22,473 bases of DNA. Source: an uncultured bacterium. Lineage in GTDB: Bacteria; Patescibacteriota; Saccharimonadia; Saccharimonadales; Saccharimonadaceae. Location: the NCBI GenBank assembly GCA_937922985.1, contig CALAKV010000043.1, positions 1 through 22,473 on the forward strand, in the 5' to 3' direction. Shown piece by piece: positions 14,398 to 22,473 of this stretch. Numbering within the stretch: the stretch's first letter is position 1; each line of letters starts with the position of its first letter. The translations under genes were made by a program, and so were the position numbers. The notes below the pieces were generated by a model. That model made no database searches. It was not told the origin of the DNA and saw only the letters and a list, made by a program, of their open reading frames with translations.

Positions 14398-15174
14398 ATG
14401 AACAACAATCAAGTTAATAATCAACAAAATCAGAGCCAAAACCAAACAAATATAAATGCTCCAACAAATCCGTCTTCAACGCAAAATTCGCTTGAAATCG
14501 CCGAACTCCGCGAAGGAATGGTTGTAATGCGCGACGGAAGCTTTCGTGCTGTTGTTGCTTGTAAATCAATTAACTTCGATCTTATGAGCGCACGAGAACG
14601 CGAGGGCGTGGAATATTCTTATCAAAGTTTTTTGAATGCATTAACTTTTCCAATTCAGATTTTAGTTCGCTCACAACGAGTTGATATTGAACCATATTTA
14701 AATAAATTGGCTGAAATTCAAGTAGCGCAAGATAATATGTTGCTTGGCGATTTAATGGAAGATTATATTAACTTTATTGACAGCCTTAGCCGAAGTGCGA
14801 ATATTATGGATAAATCTTTCTTTATTGTGGTTCCTTATTATCCGAGTGGCGATTTAAACAATTTAAAGGGTTCAGCAAAAGGATTTTTTGGTAAAATTTT
14901 CGCAAAACCAGGTGCTCAAATTTCGAAAATCGACCGCAACACTTGGGATAAAGCACGCGAAGAAATTAAAAAACGTGTTGATTCAATTACCGGCGGTCTT
15001 TACCAGATGGGAATTAAATCAGTTCAATTAAACACCAAAGAACTCGGTGAACTTTATTATAATGTTTATAACCCAGATACGGCCGTTTATGAACCTTTGG
15101 GCGATTTTCGTGATACGGCAAGTTTATTCGTTCGAAAAGCTGAAGGTGAGCGACCAGATCAAGGAGGATTTTAA
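14398..15174 (+). CDS. TraC/VirB4 N-terminal-domain protein (split VirB4, part 1)
   Basis: A 258-residue protein corresponding to the non-ATPase N-terminal part of VirB4/TraC. After a Q/N-rich head (about 1-30), the domain from about 33 shows LREGMVVMRDGSFRAVVACKSINFDLMS, then QSFLNALTFPIQILVRSQRVDIEPYL and DKSFFIVVPYY. These are the pattern of VirB4 N-termini that contact PrgI/VirB3. It has no Walker motif. It follows the PrgI-like gene by one base, with GAGG just upstream, and the full AGGAGG for the next gene lies in its last codons. It therefore belongs to one translational unit with the ATPase gene and probably forms a complex with it. The split could be ancestral to this lineage. Confidence 0.82.
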   Translation: MNNNQVNNQQNQSQNQTNINAPTNPSSTQNSLEIAELREGMVVMRDGSFRAVVACKSINFDLMSAREREGVEYSYQSFLNALTFPIQILVRSQRVDIEPYLNKLAEIQVAQDNMLLGDLMEDYINFIDSLSRSANIMDKSFFIVVPYYPSGDLNNLKGSAKGFFGKIFAKPGAQISKIDRNTWDKAREEIKKRVDSITGGLYQMGIKSVQLNTKELGELYYNVYNPDTAVYEPLGDFRDTASLFVRKAEGERPDQGGF

Positions 15175-15176
15175 TT

Positions 15177-17036
15177 ATGGCAAAGAAAAAAGATGCGGTT
15201 GATATTGCAGCCCAACAGCGAGCACAAGAACAAGCCGAAGTTGAACAAGCATTTTTAACTGGTATTAACACTTTGCGAGATTTAATCGCACCATCAAGTC
15301 TTGAATTTCACTCAGGATATTTTCGACTTGGCACAAAATATGGTCAAACAATTTATGTTTACGGCTACCCCCGCCAGCTTTATACTGGATGGGCCTCGCC
15401 AATTTTGAATGCTGATGAAGTTTTAGATGTTTCAATGTTTATTTATCCTGTTGAAACTGAAATAGTCATGAAAAACCTTCGTCGAAAAGTTACTCAGCTT
15501 GAAGCTGATCTTTCGATCAATAACGAAAAAGGTAGAACCCGAGATCCAGCGCTTGAGGCTGCTTTAAACGATGCTGAAGAACTCCGAGATCAGTTACAAC
15601 TTGGTGCGGAAAAATTCTTCCGCTTCGGCCTATATTTAACAATTTATGCCGACAGTCTTGATGAGCTTAATTTTGTTCGAAGTAAAGTTGAAACAATGCT
15701 TGGCCAGCAAATGTTGTTTTCTAAAGTTGCATCAAGCCAGCAGGAGCAAGGTTTAAAATCTGCCGTTCCACAACTTTCCGACCAATTACAAATTCGGCGA
15801 AATATGAACACTGGTGCGATTTCAACTTCATTTCCATTTACTTCTGCAGATTTAACCCAAGAAAACGGTGTTCTTTATGGCGTTAATATGCACAATAATG
15901 GGCTCGTAATTTTTGACCGCTATACACTTGAAAATGCAAACATGGTGGTTTTCGCAAAATCTGGTGCTGGTAAATCTTTCACAGTGAAACTTGAAGCTCT
16001 TCGAACGATGATGATGGGTGCAGAAGTATTAATTATTGACCCAGAAAATGAATATCAAAAATTGAGCGATGCCGTTGGCGGAAGTTATATTCGCCTCAGC
16101 TTAAACTCGGATGTTCGAATTAATCCTTTCGATTTACCGCATGTTATTGATGCCGAAGAAGCAGATAACGCGCTTCGTGCAAATATCGTGACACTTCATG
16201 GCCTATTCCGCTTAATGCTTGGTGGAACTAGTGCAGGGCAATCAATCGGGCTTTCACCAAATGAAGAAGCCGACCTCGATCAAGCAATTATTGACACTTA
16301 TGCTCGAGCTGGAATTACTTCAGATCCGCTCACACATAATTCAACTCCACCAACAATTCATAACCTTTATGACACCTTAGTTCATATGGATGGTAGTGGC
16401 CCAAGCTTAGCACAACGCCTTCGAAAATACACAACTGGAACTTTCGCAGGAATTTTCTCGCAACAATCAAATATTGATATTAATAACTCTATGGTGGTGT
16501 TTAATATTCGCGACCTTGAAGATGAACTTCGCCCAGTTGCGATGTACATTGTGCTTTCTCACATCTGGAATATCGTGCGTTCTGAACAGAAAAAACGTAT
16601 GCTTATCGTGGATGAGGCTTGGCAGTTGATGAAATATGACGATTCGGCAAACTTCTTATTTAGTTTAGCAAAACGCGCTCGAAAATATTATCTTGGCCTT
16701 ACTACAATTTCGCAAGACGTTGAAGACTTTATGGGTTCAAAAATGGGGCGAGCGATTGTTTCGAACAGCTCAATGCAGCTACTCTTAAAACAATCTTCAA
16801 GTGCGGTTGATGTTTTGAGCGATGTATTTAAATTGACCGAAGAAGAACGAAAGCGCCTTTCGAACTTCCCAGTTGGGCAAGGATTATTCTTTGCAGGACA
16901 AAATCACGTTCATATTCAAATCATCGCTAGCGATACCGAACATCAGCTTATTTCAACTAGCCCAAATAGTTCAAAAAACCGCCAGGGCGATAATATGATG
17001 ACTAACGGTTACACCGATCCGAATGAATTATTTTAA
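15177..17036 (+). CDS. VirB4-like T4SS ATPase (split VirB4, part 2)
   Basis: The energising ATPase of a type IV secretion-like machine, acting at the inner face of the membrane. The 619-residue protein has a charged coiled region near the N-terminus (about 100-145). It then has GVLYGVNMHNNGLVIFDRY, Walker A in FAKSGAGKSF (259-268), and VLIIDPENEYQKL, a typical VirB4 motif after the first strand. Walker B is MLIVDEAWQLM (475-485), and TTISQDVEDF with a following RAIVSNSS gives the sensor region. All ATP-binding residues are intact. It begins two bases after the stop of the N-terminal-domain gene with AGGAGG inside that gene. The next gene has its own promoter. The family call is firm; whether it moves DNA, protein or only assembles pili is open. 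Confidence 0.93.
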   Translation: MAKKKDAVDIAAQQRAQEQAEVEQAFLTGINTLRDLIAPSSLEFHSGYFRLGTKYGQTIYVYGYPRQLYTGWASPILNADEVLDVSMFIYPVETEIVMKNLRRKVTQLEADLSINNEKGRTRDPALEAALNDAEELRDQLQLGAEKFFRFGLYLTIYADSLDELNFVRSKVETMLGQQMLFSKVASSQQEQGLKSAVPQLSDQLQIRRNMNTGAISTSFPFTSADLTQENGVLYGVNMHNNGLVIFDRYTLENANMVVFAKSGAGKSFTVKLEALRTMMMGAEVLIIDPENEYQKLSDAVGGSYIRLSLNSDVRINPFDLPHVIDAEEADNALRANIVTLHGLFRLMLGGTSAGQSIGLSPNEEADLDQAIIDTYARAGITSDPLTHNSTPPTIHNLYDTLVHMDGSGPSLAQRLRKYTTGTFAGIFSQQSNIDINNSMVVFNIRDLEDELRPVAMYIVLSHIWNIVRSEQKKRMLIVDEAWQLMKYDDSANFLFSLAKRARKYYLGLTTISQDVEDFMGSKMGRAIVSNSSMQLLLKQSSSAVDVLSDVFKLTEEERKRLSNFPVGQGLFFAGQNHVHIQIIASDTEHQLISTSPNSSKNRQGDNMMTNGYTDPNELF

Positions 17037-17038
17037 GC

Positions 17039-17067
17039 TTGAAGCACAAGCGTAAATGTGGTAAAAT
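17039..17067 (+). promoter_or_regulatory. Promoter of the 1055-aa M23 peptidase gene
   Basis: TTGAAG (17039-17044), a 17-base spacer and TAAAAT (17062-17067). It begins right after the VirB4 stop and gives a leader of about 25 bases with a weak AGGA site. Confidence 0.65.
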
Positions 17068-17099
17068 TAATTTATAAATTATAGAGTTTTAGGAATAAA

Positions 17100-20000
17100 A
17101 TGGGAGCAGCTAGAGATTTCGAAAGAGATGAAAATCTTGATTTTAGCGACTTGAGCGATTCGAATCAATCTGCGCTTGAAAGAGCAAAAAGTAGATGGGG
17201 AAACGCTGAAGTTATTCGAGGAAATGACGGTTATAATCCGTCTGCTTTGGCGAGTGCCGAAAATTCTTCAACCTCTACTGCTTCAAATTCTGAAATTAGC
17301 GATTCCGAAACACTTTCGAAAGATCAAAAACCAGCTCAATCTGGTGGCTGGCAAAATAATGTGAGTGGTGGTGGAACTCATAAATCTCGAAACGCAGCAA
17401 ACTCAGCAGGAGGCGGTTGGAAAAACCGTGCAAAATCATTCTTCAAAAATAAAGGAGCGATGGCAGCAACTGGCGGCCTTCTTGGTGGTGGTGGTGCATT
17501 TATTTTTGTAATTTCAACAGGAATTGCTTCACTTGCACCAGTTCATATTCAAGAAATTATTACCGAAAAACTCAATTCTGCCTCAACAAGTATGAATAAT
17601 CGCTCTGTTAAAGTGATGAAGCTAAAAATAAAAGGCACTAATTGTAGTCCAGTAGGCTTAGTTTGCCGAATGTCAAAAGTAACAGACCGAAACATCAAAA
17701 ATCTTGAAAAAGCTGGTTTTAAAGTTGATTTAGATGAGAAGGAAAGCTTATTTGGAAGGAAAAAAATTTCAAAACTAACCTACATTAAAGATGGTAGAAA
17801 TATTGAAATAAATAATTCTTCTAAGGATATTAAAAATATTTTAACTAAAAACCCAGATGTGCGGCAAGCTTTTCGCCGTGGTTTTAGCGGTCGTTTTGCA
17901 TCTTTTCTTGATAAATCTTGGCAAAAGCTCAAGGGTTGGTTTAATTTTCGAAAAGCCAAAAAAGACAATAAAGGCAAAACTGAGGACGAAATTGACGACG
18001 ATATAAAGAAAACAGCAAACGACCATAGTAAAGATGGAGAAACTGATTCTAAGAAATTACCAGGTGATAAAGATGATGTTGACGACAAAGGTAATAATAA
18101 GGCCCAAAAAGGTGATGAAGGAACTAGAAAAGTTAAAGAAAAACTAAAAACGTATAAAGATAAGCTTAAAAAAGGTGCACAAAGTGTATCTGAAAAAGCC
18201 GCCATGGGGTTGGAAATACTTGAAGGTGCGAGCAGCACATTAAATAGCTTAAATGCCGTAGATAAAGTTTGTGGAGTTTATGCATTAGTTTCAATGGGTT
18301 GGAGTGTTGCTAAGATAGCTAAAGTTGAAGTGTTAGCTCAATTTGGTTTATCTTTCCTTTCGATGGCTTCAAAAATTAAAGCTGGTGAAGCAACCCAGCA
18401 AGAAGTTACGGCGCAAGGTAATAATTTAATGGGAATCGCAAATAAAAAAGATTCTAAAGAAAATAAAAATCCTGATAGTAAAAATTCTAATACTTCAAGA
18501 TTAAAAAACGCTTTTGCTTTTTTTGCAGATTCCACATCAAATAATGACCGTATCAAAAGCGCCACTGAATCACAAGGTTGGCGAGCAGTAGCTTATGACG
18601 ACCGAGTTTCGAAATTAGATGATTCAGCAAAGGACTACCAGGTTGGAATTACTGGATGGTTCGCAAGTTTAATGAATACATTAACTACAGGAATGGTAGG
18701 TTGGTTTATACGACAAAGCTGTAAAGTCGCAGGTATAGTTACTGCAGTAGTAGGTATAGCTCAAGTAGCGTTAACAATACTCAAATGTATGGGAACTGGT
18801 TTTTTTGGTTGTATTGGCGATGTTGTAAAAGTGGCAATATGGGCAGTAGCATTAGGATTAGCTCTTTCTGTTGCTGCAGAGATATTAAAAAATCAAGCCA
18901 TGGGTGCAATTTCGAAATATGTGAGTGAAGGTTTAACCGGCACAATTCTAAATGATTCAACAACTGGCGAGAATTTTGGAAACGCTATAATGTCAGGCTC
19001 TGCTGCGATGATGGCAAAGAACTCAATGGCTGGAAGTGGTGGCGTTTTAACTAAATCTCAAGCAATTGCATTTCGCCAAGAGACCGACCGTCAGATTGCT
19101 GAAAATGCTGAAGACATTCGAAAAACTCACAGTCCATTTAATCCAACCACGCGGCATACTTTCTTAGGTTCGATTGTGAGCAATATGATGCCCTATGTTG
19201 GAACTTTGGGCTCAATTAAAGGTTTATTACCATCAATGATTGGTGGAGCACAGAGATCATTCGCGTCAATTACACCAGGAGCAAGTGCAGCTAATAGTGC
19301 AAACTTTGCAGCTAATATGGAAACCTGTGAAGATAAATCAATTACGGATACTGGTGCCGCAACCGATATTTTTTGTAATGTTTATACTGGTATTGATATG
19401 GGCATTGCTGAAACTGACACTGAAGAAGTTGTTAATAAACTTAAAGAATGGGGTGATATTGTAGAGAAAGAAAATAGTAGTGAAACAAATAATTTATTAG
19501 ATACCTTTAGTATGAGTGGCGACTTGAAGAAATATGATAAATATTGCTTCAATCGAAAATCACCAATCGGAACATCAGAAGATGATGACGATGAAACTCG
19601 TGGTGGAATTTGTAATACTGAAAAAAATCCTAAAGCAAACTGGTATTCACTGTTTTTAACTGACCTTCGAACAGAGATGGGAATGAATGAAGAATTTAAA
19701 CCAGACTCAAGCGGAGGAAGTCGTGTAAATAATAGCTCATCTAATTCAAAAGGAGGAGTAGATCCAGAACTATCAAAATTAAGTGGTGAATTTATTTGGC
19801 CGCTTAAAAACACTAAAGTTAAGGATGGAAAGATACAAGGAGTATCAGATGATCAAGGCTTTAATACACCAGTTCGACAAAACCACCCAGCTATCGATTT
19901 CGCTAATGAAGAAAAAGGATGGACACACGGAGCGCAAGTGTATGCCGTAGCGGATGGCGAGGTTGTTAATGGTGGTTTCGATGTAGCCCCATATAATGGA

Positions 20001-20267
20001 TGTAAATACGGAACAGCCGATATGATGGGCGGTCCACATGCCGTAATCATTAAACATAAAGGAGATGTCTATTCTTTCTATTGGCATATGGATTCACACT
20101 CAGTTAAAACTGGAGAGAAAGTTAAGAAAGGACAGGCTATTGGAACTATAGGAAATTATGGCTGTTCATATGGATCACACTTACATTTCGAACTTTCGAA
20201 AGGTTCCGCAATACCATCAACATCGGCATCTTTCTACCCACCAGATTTAATTAAACAGGACACATAA
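17100..20267 (+). CDS. Giant T4SS-associated membrane protein with C-terminal M23 peptidase
   Basis: The 1055-residue protein starts with a hydrophilic S/N-rich region (1-110). A Gly-rich membrane helix follows (about 117-147), then a basic and acidic K/D-rich linker (about 280-360). Hydrophobic segments lie at about 380-425 and 525-595. The C-terminal domain (about 895-1050) is an M23/LytM zinc peptidase: H929 and D933 in HPAIDF, H1027 and H1029 in HLHFE, and the VYAVADGEVV and VKKGQAIGTIG strands. All metal and catalytic positions expected for M23 are there, so it should cut peptide bridges in peptidoglycan. In Gram-positive-type T4SSs a membrane-tethered wall hydrolase opens the wall for the channel, which fits this place after VirB4. 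The middle 700 residues match no family I know. It shares a TAATG overlap with the next wall hydrolase. Confidence 0.85.
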   Translation: MGAARDFERDENLDFSDLSDSNQSALERAKSRWGNAEVIRGNDGYNPSALASAENSSTSTASNSEISDSETLSKDQKPAQSGGWQNNVSGGGTHKSRNAANSAGGGWKNRAKSFFKNKGAMAATGGLLGGGGAFIFVISTGIASLAPVHIQEIITEKLNSASTSMNNRSVKVMKLKIKGTNCSPVGLVCRMSKVTDRNIKNLEKAGFKVDLDEKESLFGRKKISKLTYIKDGRNIEINNSSKDIKNILTKNPDVRQAFRRGFSGRFASFLDKSWQKLKGWFNFRKAKKDNKGKTEDEIDDDIKKTANDHSKDGETDSKKLPGDKDDVDDKGNNKAQKGDEGTRKVKEKLKTYKDKLKKGAQSVSEKAAMGLEILEGASSTLNSLNAVDKVCGVYALVSMGWSVAKIAKVEVLAQFGLSFLSMASKIKAGEATQQEVTAQGNNLMGIANKKDSKENKNPDSKNSNTSRLKNAFAFFADSTSNNDRIKSATESQGWRAVAYDDRVSKLDDSAKDYQVGITGWFASLMNTLTTGMVGWFIRQSCKVAGIVTAVVGIAQVALTILKCMGTGFFGCIGDVVKVAIWAVALGLALSVAAEILKNQAMGAISKYVSEGLTGTILNDSTTGENFGNAIMSGSAAMMAKNSMAGSGGVLTKSQAIAFRQETDRQIAENAEDIRKTHSPFNPTTRHTFLGSIVSNMMPYVGTLGSIKGLLPSMIGGAQRSFASITPGASAANSANFAANMETCEDKSITDTGAATDIFCNVYTGIDMGIAETDTEEVVNKLKEWGDIVEKENSSETNNLLDTFSMSGDLKKYDKYCFNRKSPIGTSEDDDDETRGGICNTEKNPKANWYSLFLTDLRTEMGMNEEFKPDSSGGSRVNNSSSNSKGGVDPELSKLSGEFIWPLKNTKVKDGKIQGVSDDQGFNTPVRQNHPAIDFANEEKGWTHGAQVYAVADGEVVNGGFDVAPYNGCKYGTADMMGGPHAVIIKHKGDVYSFYWHMDSHSVKTGEKVKKGQAIGTIGNYGCSYGSHLHFELSKGSAIPSTSASFYPPDLIKQDT

Positions 20268-21922
20268 TGTATAAAAAAATATCATCAATTATTTTAATCT
20301 CATTGATTTTAGCTTCCACTCTTTCAAATATTGCGAGGGCTGAGTTTGATGAACGTTTTTATAAACTGAATGATATAATTTATTACGATGCAGGCGAGGA
20401 TTGTGCTCCAGCTTCTAGCGGTAATATGGCAGATATAAATCTTGAAGGTAACGATAATGCTGAAAAGATTTGGAACTTTTTTAAATCGAAAGGTTTAACA
20501 GATGAACAAACCGCTGGTGTTATGGGAAGTCTCTGGGGTGAATCTAACCATTTTCAGCCAGATTTAATTGAAGCTGGAAGTGGAATTGGTTATGGTATTG
20601 CTCAGTGGTCATTCGGGCGGCGAACAAACCTCGAAAATTATGCCAAAGAAAGAGGAAAACCAGCATCCGACCTTGGCGTTCAGCTAAATTTCTTGTGGCA
20701 AGAGTTAGAAGGTCCAGAGAATAGAGCTCTTAATATGGTAAAATCAGCATCAACAGTCCGAGAGGCCACCATAGCTTGGACTAATGGTTTCGAAAGGCCA
20801 AGGGAAGACCTACGACCTGCCCGTATTAAAGAAGGTGAAGAAGTTGGAAATAAAATGCTTTCACAATTCGCAGGAAAAGGTTCTAGCGGTAGAGGAAAGG
20901 CTTCAGGACCTATAACTTTCATTGGAGATTCAATTACGGTCGGTGTTCAAGACAAATTATCATCAACCTTCAGTGGTTCAAATGTATCTGCAACAGTTGG
21001 TGATTCAATTGCCGCTGCAACATCAAAATTACCAAATACAATTCATGATACGGTTGTTATTAACTTAGGTACTAACGATAACTTTGATGAAAATGCCGCA
21101 GAAGCTTTAGTCGGCAAGCTTAAAGGTAAGAAGATTTATTGGGTAAATAACTTTTCGAAAAACCAAAATGTTGATTATAATGTAGTGAACCAAAAACTTT
21201 CAGCTTTCACATCTAGACACAACGAAGTGAAGATTCTGGATTGGAAGAGCTATGTTGAAAAAAATGGCGGTAGAGATAAACTTTATGCGGCAGATGGAGT
21301 TCATCATAGTGCAGAGGGTCAAGAAGCTTATGTAAAATTCCTTAAAGAAGAAATTGCAAATGATGGAAATAGCTCTTCAAATTCATCAGGAAGCTGTAGC
21401 TCGTCTTCAGGAGGAAAACTCGGAAATGCGACAATCGTAGATAGAGCAATGGAACTTGCCCGCCCAGAATCAGAAAAAGCAGCCGCTTATGCCGGAGAAG
21501 TAACAGATAAGCAGATGGAAGCTTTGCGTGCAACTGGCTTAATTAATTATAGTGAACCATACGTTCAAAAAGGTATGAGTTGTGATGCTTTCGTTTCTAT
21601 GGTTATGAGTACAACTGTTGACCCAGAATATGCTAAGCATTGTTGTGGCGTTGCGAATCTTGTTCAATATATGCGCAGTAACCCAGATAAATATGAGAAA
21701 ATCCCTTATAATGGAAGTACAAGCAATATGAAGCCAGGCGATATCATATCATCTGGAACTGGTGGTGGAGCTGCGGCTCACATAGAATTCTATGTTCAGG
21801 TTAATGGTGAAGATAAAGTTGCAAATGCTGGACACAGTAGAACGACTGGTGTTATTGAGCCAATGAATCTTCAAATTATGGAAAGCCTCGGCGAAGTTGA
21901 AGTTTGGCGATGGAAAGGTTAA
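20267..21922 (+). CDS. Secreted three-domain wall enzyme: phage-type lysozyme, SGNH hydrolase, NlpC/P60-like
   Basis: The 551-residue protein has a signal peptide (1-25, ending ARA). A phage-tail-type lysozyme domain (about 62-201) has GVMGSLWGESNHF, E92 as likely catalytic acid and GIGYGIAQWS. A small SGNH domain (about 214-365) has GDSIT with S222, GTND with N270 and DGVHH with D343 and H346. A Ser-rich linker (about 366-384) leads to a C-terminal NlpC/P60- or CHAP-like domain (about 385-551) with C439 in MSCDAF and H505 in AAHIEFYV. It would cleave glycan strands, could remove O-acetyl groups that block lysozyme, and could cut stem peptides. Order and triads are visible; exact substrates are inferred. 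The start overlaps the stop of the M23 gene (TAATG), so the two hydrolases are coupled. Confidence 0.85.
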   Translation: MYKKISSIILISLILASTLSNIARAEFDERFYKLNDIIYYDAGEDCAPASSGNMADINLEGNDNAEKIWNFFKSKGLTDEQTAGVMGSLWGESNHFQPDLIEAGSGIGYGIAQWSFGRRTNLENYAKERGKPASDLGVQLNFLWQELEGPENRALNMVKSASTVREATIAWTNGFERPREDLRPARIKEGEEVGNKMLSQFAGKGSSGRGKASGPITFIGDSITVGVQDKLSSTFSGSNVSATVGDSIAAATSKLPNTIHDTVVINLGTNDNFDENAAEALVGKLKGKKIYWVNNFSKNQNVDYNVVNQKLSAFTSRHNEVKILDWKSYVEKNGGRDKLYAADGVHHSAEGQEAYVKFLKEEIANDGNSSSNSSGSCSSSSGGKLGNATIVDRAMELARPESEKAAAYAGEVTDKQMEALRATGLINYSEPYVQKGMSCDAFVSMVMSTTVDPEYAKHCCGVANLVQYMRSNPDKYEKIPYNGSTSNMKPGDIISSGTGGGAAAHIEFYVQVNGEDKVANAGHSRTTGVIEPMNLQIMESLGEVEVWRWKG

Positions 21923-21925
21923 GAT

Positions 21926-22473
21926 ATGCAAAATATTGATAATTCTACTAAAGTTAAAATTTATTCTGTTCTGGCCATTTTTGGAATGCTATCGTTAGTA
22001 ATTATAGGCTGGTGGATTTGGTCTGATATTTATTGCGGCAAATTATTACTCAGCATCGCGCCAGAAAGTTCAAATATAACAATTAACGGTAAAAAATTCC
22101 AAAACGGAACTCATACAATGACGCCAGGCAAATATAAGGTTGAAGTTTTGAAGGACGGTTTCGAAAGCACCTCGAAAGAGTTCGAAATTAAATCTGGTCA
22201 AAAAACAAATATTTCATTAGCTTTAGCTCAAAATGATCCAAACGGAACTTGGTACAATGAACATGAGAAAGACGATATAATTAGAAGTGGTGCTGGTTAT
22301 GCAAAAATAACAGAAACAATGAAGAGATTGGCCGAAAAGCACCCTATAGTTAAACATTTACCATATACAAACGCAACAAAAACATCATTACCTACGGGCT
22401 TTTCAATAACCTATAATCTAGATACGAAAGATAAAACAGAAGTTAAAGATATATCGGTTAGAATATTCAGTAA
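21926..22473 (+). CDS. PEGA-domain membrane protein, 3' end beyond the window
   Basis: An open frame of at least 182 codons that runs off the window with no stop. The ATG at 21926 lies four bases after the lysozyme gene stop, with AAAGG nearby inside that gene, so it is in the same operon. After a short polar start there is one membrane helix (about 15-34). A PEGA-like domain follows, with GKLLLSIAPESSNITINGK, then TMTPGKYKVEVLKDGFES and a closing strand ending near residue 112. Such domains are surface beta-modules of unknown partners. A polar region (NEHEKDD) then begins a second domain that I do not recognise. Its place suggests a bitopic envelope component of the secretion locus. Confidence 0.82.
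   Translation, partial: MQNIDNSTKVKIYSVLAIFGMLSLVIIGWWIWSDIYCGKLLLSIAPESSNITINGKKFQNGTHTMTPGKYKVEVLKDGFESTSKEFEIKSGQKTNISLALAQNDPNGTWYNEHEKDDIIRSGAGYAKITETMKRLAEKHPIVKHLPYTNATKTSLPTGFSITYNLDTKDKTEVKDISVRIFS

Noticed and set aside
14236..14445. Minus-strand frame crossing the PrgI/VirB4N junction
   Set aside because: The plus-strand genes are continuous there, and this frame is a hydrophobic mirror of charged codons.
17780..18238. Long antisense open frames opposite the 1055-aa gene
   Set aside because: They are shadows of a K/D-rich coding strand, with no ribosome site and implausible low-complexity proteins.
1..22473. Alternative genetic code with TGA read as glycine or tryptophan
   Set aside because: All genes are full length under the standard code, and conserved motifs need no TGA read-through.

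Overview
The window looks like part of a low-GC chromosome from a candidate-phyla-radiation bacterium, most likely a Saccharibacterium (TM7). This is inferred from the gene content: a type IV secretion-like locus with a PrgI-type subunit, a split VirB4, many small two-helix pilins and huge wall-active proteins. It also has a small acidic protein of a type I associate with these genomes, a bifunctional PGI/PMI, compact operons and almost exclusive use of TAA stops. No rRNA or other marker is present to prove the taxon.

Layout. (1) 1-1600: the 3' part of a large serine recombinase of mobile-element type, cut by the window edge and unlike the rest in composition, followed by strong hairpins. (2) 1600-7300: a housekeeping block. 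It has an acidic conserved protein (-), a phosphoglucose/phosphomannose isomerase (+), tRNA-Ser(CGA) (-), a membrane-anchored polysaccharide deacetylase (-), tRNA-Arg(GCG) (-), a two-helix membrane protein (-), tRNA-Ser(TGA) (-), a ComF-like phosphoribosyltransferase (-) and a divergent Hsp20 (+). (3) 7334-10080: six tandem minus-strand genes for small two-helix proteins of the VirB2/TrbC pilin type, mostly coupled by TAATG overlaps; the last gene has its own promoter. (4) 10136-22473: a divergent plus-strand locus. It encodes a VirB6/TrbL-like polytopic protein, a PrgI/VirB3-like protein with a Q/N-rich tail, the VirB4 N-terminal domain as a separate gene, the VirB4 ATPase, a 1055-aa membrane protein ending in an M23 peptidase, a secreted protein combining phage-type lysozyme, SGNH and NlpC/P60-like domains, and a PEGA-domain membrane protein that runs off the window.

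How the parts could work together: regions 3 and 4 supply pilus subunits, an inner-membrane channel, an energising ATPase and at least three kinds of wall-opening enzyme. That fits a cell-envelope-spanning secretion, attachment or DNA-transfer machine. No relaxase and no VirD4 coupling protein is in the window, so conjugation is not supported here.

DNA-level features: the palindrome TTCGAA occurs nearly 80 times by eye, roughly ten times what base composition predicts. It falls in all reading frames and between genes, but only once in the recombinase. Several promoters place the transcription start at or within a few bases of the ATG, suggesting leaderless mRNAs. No gap between genes exceeds 300 bases, and no CRISPR, rRNA or insertion sequence was seen.
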